Origin: Salinigranum halophilum
Lineage (GTDB): Archaea > Halobacteriota > Halobacteria > Halobacteriales > Haloferacaceae
Direction of reading: 5' to 3'
DNA: 64,000 nucleotides
Assembly: GCF_007004735.1 (NCBI RefSeq)
Contig: NZ_SSNL01000005.1
Span: forward strand, 582,975-646,974
The notes beneath the pieces are model-generated. The model saw nothing but the letters and a program-made list of their open reading frames with translations, was not told the origin of the DNA and did not search any database. This document shows positions 58,565-64,000 of the stretch, in pieces (positions within the stretch are counted from its first letter, which is position 1; each line of letters opens with the position of its first letter). Both the position numbers and the translations under genes were made by a program.

Positions 58565-59297
58565 ACACGACCACGGAAGTGAAGACGGCGGCGACGCGAG
58601 CGCGTCACTCGCCGCGTTCCAGTTGGCGGACTCGTTCCTCCCGGTCGGGACGTACACCATCTCGTACGGGGTCGAACAGTTCGCCGCGACGGACCGGGTC
58701 GAGACTGCCGCGGACCTCGAGGCGCTCCTCCACGACTATCTCCGACAGCAGGTCGGCCCCTGCGACGTCGTCGCCCTCGCCGCGGCGTGGGACCGGACGG
58801 GCCGAGCCGACGCGGACGACGAGGCGATTCTCGACGCGCTCGCCGCCGTCGACGAGCGCCAGCAGTCGGTGACGCTTCCGAAGGAGTTCCGCGAGAGTTC
58901 GGAGAGTTCGGGTCGGCGTCTGCTCGAACTGGTGGCCGAGACGACGGACGACGCGCTCGTCGACGCGTACTACGGCCGCGTCCTCGACGACTCCGTCCCC
59001 GGAAACCACGCGGTCGCGCTGGGGTTCGTCGCTCGGCGACAGGGGATTGCACGGGAGGAGGCGTGTCTGCTCGCCTGTCACTCGTTCGTGGTCGGACTGC
59101 TCGGAGCGGCACAGCGACTCGTTCGCCTGACCCACACCGACGCACAGCGCATCCTCACCGCGTTGCGGCCGGTCATGCGAGAGGTGTGTGAGACGTACGC
59201 CGGGCGCGACCCGGAGACGATGGCACCGTTCGCCCCGCTGGTCGACGTCATGGGGATGGGGCACGAACGCGCCGAGCGCCGGCTGTTCGTCAGTTGA
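58557..59297 (+). CDS. ureF: Urease accessory protein UreF
   Basis: The 246-residue protein has SLAAFQLADSFLPVGTYTISYGVEQF near residue 16, the UreF hallmark (LxxDSxFPxGxxxxSxGLE in bacteria), and the C-terminal AHTDAQRIL-type and MGHERAERRLFVS end. It acts as a gate for UreG in nickel delivery. It is the last gene of the operon and converges on a Spo0M-like gene with a 12-bp gap. An N-terminal His/Asp/Glu run (SEHDHGSEDGGD) is unusual and could also bind metal. Confidence 0.93.
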   Translation: MSEHDHGSEDGGDASASLAAFQLADSFLPVGTYTISYGVEQFAATDRVETAADLEALLHDYLRQQVGPCDVVALAAAWDRTGRADADDEAILDALAAVDERQQSVTLPKEFRESSESSGRRLLELVAETTDDALVDAYYGRVLDDSVPGNHAVALGFVARRQGIAREEACLLACHSFVVGLLGAAQRLVRLTHTDAQRILTALRPVMREVCETYAGRDPETMAPFAPLVDVMGMGHERAERRLFVS

Positions 59298-59309
59298 ACG
59301 GGGACGTCG

Positions 59310-60047
59310 TCAGGCGAACCGTTCGATCGTCGTCCGGAGCTGGTCGCGGACCACCGCGGCGTCCGTCGAGTCGACGCTGACGGAGGTCGTGCGCTCGTCG
59401 GCGTCCGCGAGTTCGGTGAGGAGGCCCGCGCGGCGGTCGACCTCGACGAAGACGGTGAGGGCGTCGGCCGCGGGGAGGAAGACGAGTTCGACCTCGTCGA
59501 CCCGGCCGCCGAATGGGCCGCCGGCGGCGTGGAACTCGAACTCCTGGACGAACGACTGCCCGGACGCGTAGCGCCCCGCGCGGTCCACCTGGCACTCGGC
59601 GGCGCGGAACGAGAAGCCGAGGTCGTCCATGGCGTCGAACACCGCCTGCATCCGCGGGGTCGGGTCGACCTCCAGATGGTCTCGGTCGTCGGGGTCGACC
59701 GCCATCGCGATGTCGAGTTCAGTCTCGACCCACACCTGCACGCGGCCGAGTGTCACGGGTGTCGCGTAGGGGATATCGATGGTCGCCGTCCGGACGTCGC
59801 TCTCTCCCGGTTCGACGGTGAAGTCGTCCGAGAGACGGAGTCGACCCACGGAGACCTCCGTGTACCCGTCGTCGGTCGCACACTGTGTCTCGACATCGAG
59901 TTCGACCGCGTCGACGGACTGTTCGGCCGACCCACCCTCGATGTGAATCTCGGCGTCGACAGACTGTCCCGGCTGGACGGTCGACGAGGCCAACACCGTG
60001 TCGACGGTCGCGTTGCCGATACCGATACTCGCGAGGACCTTCTTCAT
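59310..60047 (-). CDS. Spo0M-like arrestin-fold protein
   Basis: The 245-residue protein MKKVLASIGIGNATVDTVLASSTVQPGQSVDAEIHIEGGSAEQSVDAVELDVET is a close match to the SpoOM family start and continues with DFTVEPGESDVRTATIDIPYATPVTLGRVQVWVETELDIAMAVDPDDRDHLEVDP. The arrestin-like double beta sandwich serves as a protein-interaction scaffold; in Bacillus, Spo0M affects sporulation and cell division. The role in archaea is unknown. It stands alone. Confidence 0.9.
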   Translation of the reverse strand: MKKVLASIGIGNATVDTVLASSTVQPGQSVDAEIHIEGGSAEQSVDAVELDVETQCATDDGYTEVSVGRLRLSDDFTVEPGESDVRTATIDIPYATPVTLGRVQVWVETELDIAMAVDPDDRDHLEVDPTPRMQAVFDAMDDLGFSFRAAECQVDRAGRYASGQSFVQEFEFHAAGGPFGGRVDEVELVFLPAADALTVFVEVDRRAGLLTELADADERTTSVSVDSTDAAVVRDQLRTTIERFA

Positions 60048-60222
60048 GCACCGAACGGCGTGGTCGCCACAGTGATATGTCTTCTGTCAGCCGGAGGGCG
60101 CGCCCGGAGCGACCGACGCGGATGACGTCGGCGTCGGTACCGGCGTTCCCAGTTGGCTGAAACCGCCGGGACGGTATTTATACCGAGCTGACGACACTTC
60201 GACCAGAGGTGTTCGTGCAGCA

Positions 60223-60582
60223 ATGAACGTGAACGACGCGACAGTCCTCCTCGTGGTGACGAAGACGGTGACGCTCATCCTGGGTGCGCTCATCACCTTC
60301 CTCGCGTATCGGGCGTTCCGTCGACAGCGAGCACCGGCGCTCAGAGCACTGATGGTCGGGTTCGGCCTCGTGACGGTGGGGTCCGCGCTCGGGGGGACAC
60401 TGTACCACATCGCCGACGTCGGGTTCGCCCTCGGCGTCGGAATCGAGAGTCTCGTCACTGCCGCCGGCTTCGGCGTCCTCGTCTACTCGCTGTACCTCAG
60501 CGTCGACGATGCGGAAGATTCCCCCGCTGCGGCCAGTCGCACCGTCTCCGAACGGGAGGGACACCGACGGGGCGTGAACTGA
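60223..60582 (+). CDS. Small membrane protein (DUF7521-like)
   Basis: The 119-residue protein has three membrane helices (about residues 6-30, 42-60, 70-92): VVTKTVTLILGALITFLAYRAF, LRALMVGFGLVTVGSALGGTLYHIADV and ESLVTAAGFGVLVYSLYLSV. It is followed by a short polar tail. I recall the pattern as DUF7521, a halophile family often beside HTH regulators. The TATTTATAC element about 45 nt upstream could be its promoter. The function is unknown. Confidence 0.75.
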   Translation: MNVNDATVLLVVTKTVTLILGALITFLAYRAFRRQRAPALRALMVGFGLVTVGSALGGTLYHIADVGFALGVGIESLVTAAGFGVLVYSLYLSVDDAEDSPAAASRTVSEREGHRRGVN

Positions 60583-60680
60583 AACGGACTGGAACACATC
60601 CGGAGCCGGCCGTCGTTACGCGTCCCGGGACGAACATGTTCGGGACGGCGCTGAGGACGGTACGGAGCGTACGGTCGTGT

Positions 60681-61094
60681 ATGCAGACGACACCGACGAC
60701 GGCGAAGACGACCGAGACAGAAGAGACCGACCCCCGACAGACGACGGTCACGGTCCGATGCACGGGACACGTCCGGACGGCCATCGGCACGCACGAACTC
60801 GAGTTCGCGTTCCGAGGCGACACCCTCCGTGAGTTCCTCGACGCGTTCTTCGCCGAGTACGACGTCGCCGACCTGCTCATCGCGGAGACGGACGCGGAAG
60901 CGACCGCCCACGGCTGGGCACCGGTCGACGAGCCGCCGGGAAGCTGGCGGAAGAACCCCGAAGGGGAGAACACGCGCTGTTACGCCAGGGTCTGTGTCAA
61001 CGGTCGGTTCAACGAGAACCTCGACGGACTGGACACGACGCTCGAAGCGGGCGACCGCGTCGCGCTCATCTACCCGTTCATGTTCTGCTGCTGA
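60681..61094 (+). CDS. MoaD/ThiS-fold protein ending in Cys-Cys
   Basis: From MQTTPTTAKTTETEETDPR (60681) the protein has 137 residues; a start at 60636 would add fifteen. After a Thr-rich opening, residues 20-137 read as a beta-grasp fold: VTVRCTGHVRTAIGTHELEFAFRGDTLREFLDAFFAEYDV and, at the end, CVNGRFNENLDGLDTTLEAGDRVALIYPFMFCC. The ending is like MoaD/ThiS up to the last residues, where sulphur carriers have Gly-Gly; here the protein ends Cys-Cys. So it cannot form a C-terminal thiocarboxylate in the usual way. It may be a tungsten/molybdenum-cofactor-related variant or act through the vicinal Cys. Confidence 0.75.
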   Translation: MQTTPTTAKTTETEETDPRQTTVTVRCTGHVRTAIGTHELEFAFRGDTLREFLDAFFAEYDVADLLIAETDAEATAHGWAPVDEPPGSWRKNPEGENTRCYARVCVNGRFNENLDGLDTTLEAGDRVALIYPFMFCC

Positions 61095-61130
61095 ACGGGC
61101 CGGAGAAGCGAGGGAGAACGTCGAGGCGGC

Positions 61131-61994
61131 TCAGTACCGCGAGGGGAGGAACGCCAGACCGATGAGGAAGACGATGCAGAGACCAGAGAGGATGGTCACG
61201 CCCCAGAGGCCGTTCTTCTGTTCGGTGAACTGGTCGATGTCGTCGTTCTGTGCGCGGTAGCTCTCGAAGTCCTGGGTCAGGACGACCGTGTCGTTCGTCT
61301 GGAAGAACGCAAGATAGGTCTGACCGCTCAGGGTGACGTTGGCCTGGTCACCGACCTCGACAGTGTTCTCCTGCGGCGCGTTCCACGAGAGGGTCACGGC
61401 GTCGGTCGCGACGTCGACACGGGTCTGGTTCCCGTTGTAGTCGAGCGTCTGGCTCTCGGAGAGTTGTTGGGTCTCGGGGGTCGGGAAGTACTCGCTGGCG
61501 GGAACGAGCGTCGAAGAGTTGTTCTCGGTGATGATGACGAACTCCTGGCCGTCGCGGGTGACAGTCTCGTTGTCCGCGTTGGTGTCGTTGGCGAGGATGC
61601 CCGCGCGGTCGATGGACTCACGCAGGGTGGCCGACGTGGGGTCCGACGCGTTCGGGATGACGACGTCCCACTCGTCGTTCTCGTACGTCACGGTAGAGCC
61701 GTTGTCCCACGTCTCGGTGTAGAGCGCAGACTGGTTTGTCCACGCGAACGCCGCGGTGCGGGTAACCGTGACGGTGGTGCCACCGTGGTCGCTGCTTTCT
61801 TCTTCCACTTCGGTGTTCACCGTGGTTGCGGTGTACTGTTGCCCGTCGATGGTGAACTCGTCACCCTGTTCGAGCGCGTGTTCGGGGTTCTCGAAGCCGA
61901 TCGTCGGTTCCTCGGCGGTCGCGATGAGCGAGTACGACGCCGCACCCACGACCAGGAAGAACGCGACGTAGATTGCCGCGGCGCGTCGTTGCAT
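61131..61994 (-). CDS. Membrane protein with outside domain between two helices
   Basis: From MQRRAAAIYVAFFLVVGAASYSLIATAEEPTIGFENPEHALEQGDEF (61994) the protein has 287 residues. A first membrane helix (7-26) may be a signal anchor, and a second lies at 262-284 (LWGVTILSGLCIVFLIGLAFLPSRY). Between them is an extracellular, Asn/Thr-rich beta domain with several N-glycosylation-type sites (NQS, NDT, NNSS, NQT, NVT). I recall many haloarchaeal genomes encoding similar proteins without known role. Confidence 0.75.
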   Translation of the reverse strand: MQRRAAAIYVAFFLVVGAASYSLIATAEEPTIGFENPEHALEQGDEFTIDGQQYTATTVNTEVEEESSDHGGTTVTVTRTAAFAWTNQSALYTETWDNGSTVTYENDEWDVVIPNASDPTSATLRESIDRAGILANDTNADNETVTRDGQEFVIITENNSSTLVPASEYFPTPETQQLSESQTLDYNGNQTRVDVATDAVTLSWNAPQENTVEVGDQANVTLSGQTYLAFFQTNDTVVLTQDFESYRAQNDDIDQFTEQKNGLWGVTILSGLCIVFLIGLAFLPSRY

Positions 61995-62069
61995 AGTCGG
62001 ACGATGGGCCACGCGGTGTATAACGGTTTCTGAACAGACCGCCGGCCGGTTGCCCCGCCCGGAGTCGGC

Positions 62070-62393
62070 TCACTCCTCGCTGCGCTGCCGCTCGAACCGG
62101 TGTCGGACCACCGGTGACTCGTCGTCCCACTCGAACGAGTCGTGGACGGCCTCGAGTCGCCGTCGGTACGCGTCGAGGTCCTCCGAGCCCTCGGCGCGGG
62201 CGTCGGCGTCGGTGAGGTCACCCAGGCTGCGTTCGTCGACCGCGGTGACGACGAAAGTCGTGCCGTCGATGTCGAACGTGTCGCCCTCGTCCGCGTAGCG
62301 GTCACCGCGGTGTAACTGTGTCAGTGTCCCCGCGAGCGCCATCTGTTCGACACGCTCGTTCGGGAGGAGGTCACCGGCATCGATCGTTGCCAT
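62070..62393 (-). CDS. ASCH/PUA-like domain protein
   Basis: From MATIDAGDLLPNERVEQMALAGTLTQLHRGDRYADEGDTFDIDGTTFVVTAVDERSLGDLTDADARAEG (62393) the protein has 107 residues. The order of GDRYADEGDTFDIDG, a VV-T-V strand and LTDADARAEGSEDLDAYRRRLEAVHDSFEWDDESPVVRHRF is that of ASCH domains, which bind RNA or modified nucleotides. It is divergent from the HxlR-type gene, with a 151-bp gap. Confidence 0.8.
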   Translation of the reverse strand: MATIDAGDLLPNERVEQMALAGTLTQLHRGDRYADEGDTFDIDGTTFVVTAVDERSLGDLTDADARAEGSEDLDAYRRRLEAVHDSFEWDDESPVVRHRFERQRSEE

Positions 62394-62544
62394 ACTGATA
62401 CGCGAGGGTTCGGCGGTGAAAAACCCGCGGCCGCGCGCAGACACGAAGCGTTACGGACAGGCCGACGTCCCGAACCGAGTAGCTATCAAACTGTTAGCTG
62501 ATTCTAAAACGAATCACTATATATCTCGCATCCGTACCGGAGGT

Positions 62545-62925
62545 ATGGCAACGAGAGAGACGGCGGACGCCGACGACCGCTACAGCGAAGAGGCGTGTGT
62601 CGTCATCGACTCGCTCGAACAGATCGGTTCACAGTGGCGACTCATCGTCCTTCACGACCTCCAAGAGGGCGAGAAGCGGTTCAACGAACTCAAGCGCTCG
62701 ACGGGGTCGAGCGCACGGACGCTCTCGCGCGTCCTCGACGACCTCCAGGAGACGGGCTTCGTCGACCGGCGTCTCGAGGAGGACGCGCCCGTCGCGACGT
62801 ACTACTCGTTGACCGCCAAGGGGGAGTCGCTCGCACCGGTGTTCGACGCGATCGAGTCGTGGGCGAACGAGTGGCTCGCCGAGGACGGGTCCGCGACAGA
62901 AGCGGTCGGATCGCTCACGTCGTAG
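62545..62925 (+). CDS. HxlR-type winged-helix regulator
   Basis: From MATRETADADDRYSEEACVVIDSLEQIGSQWRLIVLHDLQEGEKRFNELKRSTGSSARTLSRVLDDLQETGFVDRRLEEDAPVATYYSLTAKGESLAPVFDAIESWANEWL (62545) the protein has 126 residues and is a textbook HxlR. HxlR proteins respond to redox or aldehyde stress. The promoter CACTATATATC lies about 25-30 nt upstream, with a GGAGG just before the ATG, and the AT-rich AGCTATCAAACTGTTAGCT stretch (62480-62498) holds an imperfect AGCTA...TAGCT dyad that may be an operator. Confidence 0.92.
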   Translation: MATRETADADDRYSEEACVVIDSLEQIGSQWRLIVLHDLQEGEKRFNELKRSTGSSARTLSRVLDDLQETGFVDRRLEEDAPVATYYSLTAKGESLAPVFDAIESWANEWLAEDGSATEAVGSLTS

Positions 62926-63139
62926 GTGGTATGGAGAGTTGGGGGAGGGGACACCCAACTCGGCAGCCGGTCAAGAGAGAGTCGACGGCCGCCAACGTAT
63001 CATTACCATATGGTTATCATAACTCTTACGGGAAAGTCGCTGGCCGAGGAGTGAGACCCGTCTACCCACTGCAGCGGCGGAGCCCCGTATGACAAAAATC
63101 ACCAGTATCGGCATGGTGAACCAGGGACTCACGCCCGGT
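62926..63139. other. Gap with an AT-rich palindromic patch
   Basis: The stretch lies between convergent genes and has no supported gene. An AT-rich patch near 63003-63025 contains ATTACCATATGGTTAT, an ACCATATGGT palindrome in a nearly symmetric frame. It resembles a promoter or operator, but no convincing start codon or RNA gene follows. Confidence 0.35.
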
Positions 63140-63517
63140 TCAGGGGTCGTCCCAGGTTTGGAGCTTCACGCGCTCACCGGTGTCAGTCGTCCAGTACAAC
63201 TGCACGAGCACGCCTCGGTCGGCGCGGACGACCCCGGCGTCACCGTCGCTGACGACGCCGTTCCACGAGACGCGGCGGCGCACCCCGTCAGCCGTCACGA
63301 CGAGGTCGGCGGCCTCGACCGGATCGCCACCGCGGTGTGTGAGCTGGACGTGTGAGTCGTTGAGTCGCTCAAGCGACCAGGTCGCGCTGGGCGCGTCCGC
63401 GATCTCCACCGATGGTCCCCCGAGGCCCGCAACGACCACCCCGACGACGCCGACGACGATGAACAGTGCGATCGCGACGCCGAACAGGTTCAACAGCCGG
63501 TCACCGTCGTCGATCAT
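63140..63517 (-). CDS. Single-span membrane protein, type IV pilin-like
   Basis: The 125-residue protein MIDDGDRLLNLFGVAIALFIVVGVVGVVVAGLGGPSVEIADAPSATWSLERLNDSHVQLTHRGGDPVEAADLVVTADGVRRRVSW has one N-terminal membrane helix (10-33) and a small outside beta domain. The SLERLNDSHVQLTHRGGDPVEA phrase is common in haloarchaeal pilin-like and secreted proteins. A charged MIDDGDR before the helix could be a prepilin leader, but no clear cleavage motif is seen. It was chosen over the overlapping antisense frame at 63089-63355. Confidence 0.8.
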   Translation of the reverse strand: MIDDGDRLLNLFGVAIALFIVVGVVGVVVAGLGGPSVEIADAPSATWSLERLNDSHVQLTHRGGDPVEAADLVVTADGVRRRVSWNGVVSDGDAGVVRADRGVLVQLYWTTDTGERVKLQTWDDP

Positions 63518-63667
63518 CGGGACTCACGGCTGTCTGAGAGCCACGACGGGTCGGACGAGGGGGAAATCATCTCCAGAGCGATATCGACGGCGAACGTACA
63601 AAAACGTCGGCCGTCAGTCGCTCCACCTCGTCGGCTGTCGCTCGGGGAGTGAGTGACCGCGAAGGAG

Positions 63668-63743
63668 AGCCAAGGGCCGGATTTGAACCGGCGATGATCC
63701 GCTCTGCAGGCGGACGCGTTAGGCCGGACTCTGCCACCTTGGC
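63668..63743 (-). tRNA. tRNA-Cys (anticodon GCA)
   Basis: A 76-nt cloverleaf on the minus strand: acceptor GCCAAGG/CCTTGGC, discriminator U (typical of Cys), anticodon loop CTGCAGA with GCA, T-arm GGTTCAAATC. No CCA is encoded. It lies about 170 nt downstream of the 5S rRNA, as in many haloarchaeal rRNA operons. Confidence 0.95.
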
Positions 63744-63761
63744 GCGCTCGAAGCTACTCCG

Positions 63762-63781
63762 GTGAGGCGCTTAAGCCTCAC
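63762..63781 (-). promoter_or_regulatory. Dyad/promoter-like element before tRNA-Cys
   Basis: GTGAGGC-GCTTAA-GCCTCAC is a 7-bp dyad around a GCTTAAGC core that sits about 30 nt upstream of the tRNA-Cys 5' end on the minus strand. The TTAAG core could be a TATA box for separate tRNA transcription. The hairpin could also be a processing or termination signal after 5S rRNA. Confidence 0.45.
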
Positions 63782-63913
63782 GCTTCGGGCGAGGTGGTCG
63801 GACGCCGGGGGTGGAAGCTTCGAAAGACGAAACCCCCCACGAACACCGCGCCCGTGAGGGGCTATCGAACCCCGAGCCACTGGCTCGAGACGAGTGAAGG
63901 ACGAGTATGAGTG

Positions 63914-64000
63914 GAGGCGGCGAATCGGTGTTCCCAGGGGGTCGCCCACCCCAGTACTTGCCGACACGCAGGCGAGCTTAACTTCCGTGTTCGGGATGGG
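63914..64000 (-). rRNA. rrf: 5S rRNA (3' part; cut by the window edge)
   Basis: On the minus strand the sequence runs CCCATCCCGAACACGGAAGT, TAAGCTCGCC, then GTACTGGGGTGGGCGACCCC and CTGGGAACACCGATTCGCCG, the conserved body of archaeal 5S rRNA. The 5' part lies beyond position 64000. The 3' end is placed near 63914 from the expected length and helix I pairing and is uncertain by a few bases. Confidence 0.92.

Noticed and set aside
63089..63355. Plus-strand frame starting MTKITSIGMVNQG
   Set aside because: It lies antisense to a convincing membrane protein gene (63140-63517) and its later sequence has shadow-like composition.

Overview
The window is chromosomal DNA of a halophilic archaeon (class Halobacteria). 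The signs are high G+C, very acidic proteins (runs of Asp/Glu), many apparently leaderless genes with a TATA-like box about 25-30 nt before the start codon, bacterio-opsin-activator-type HTH regulators, ribosomal protein S6e, and a 5S rRNA - tRNA-Cys arrangement typical of a haloarchaeal rRNA operon end. The species cannot be named from the sequence alone. Family names given as DUF numbers are recalled from memory and were not searched.

Layout. 1-8.6 kb is housekeeping: a partial helicase-like gene, cupin, UspA-type stress protein, DHH phosphoesterase, S6e with two small conserved genes, a phosphoribosyltransferase-HAD fusion, M29 aminopeptidase, CBS protein and 6-phosphogluconate dehydrogenase. 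8.7-14 kb is signalling (REC-PAS-GAF-HTH regulator, membrane chemoreceptor) plus a membrane-anchored 2Fe-2S ferredoxin. 14.1-17.9 kb is a three-gene molybdenum hydroxylase operon (CoxS-CoxL-CoxM type); a second such operon lies at 41.3-45.1 kb.

18.06-20.5 kb holds tRNA-Arg(CCG) with a small A+T-richer integrated element inserted at its 3' end. The element has 16-bp direct repeats (attL/attR), a tyrosine integrase, a RelE-like toxin with a winged-helix partner, a C-terminally short MC1-type chromatin protein, and a similar palindrome near each end. Just outside is a second toxin-antitoxin-like pair (HTH + DUF6516-like) with two matching operator-like dyads.

22.3-38.2 kb is metal and redox biology: two ZIP transporters, a HisC-like aminotransferase, a FepBCD-type iron ABC transporter, a ZnuABC-type zinc/manganese transporter, a chemoreceptor, an ArsC/LMW-PTP-type phosphatase, and a large cell-surface lipoprotein with six helical repeats and a C-terminal cupredoxin. 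Five near-identical palindromes (consensus TTTAGGC-NN-GCCTAAA) sit before the iron binding protein and the cupredoxin lipoprotein. They look like iron-repressor boxes and tie the two loci into one probable iron regulon. An Lrp-type regulator with a metal-binding TRASH domain lies beside the lipoprotein.

38.3-53.5 kb is mixed: small acidic proteins, PxpA, the second molybdenum hydroxylase operon, an ATP-grasp/ComB/TIM-barrel group, an APH-like kinase, a RecA-like ATPase and an aldehyde:ferredoxin oxidoreductase-type tungstoenzyme. 53.9-59.3 kb is a complete urease operon in the order B-C-A-G-D-E-F. The right end has a Spo0M-like protein, a MoaD/ThiS-fold protein ending in Cys-Cys instead of Gly-Gly, membrane proteins, an HxlR-type regulator, and the distal end of an rRNA operon (5S, then tRNA-Cys) on the minus strand.
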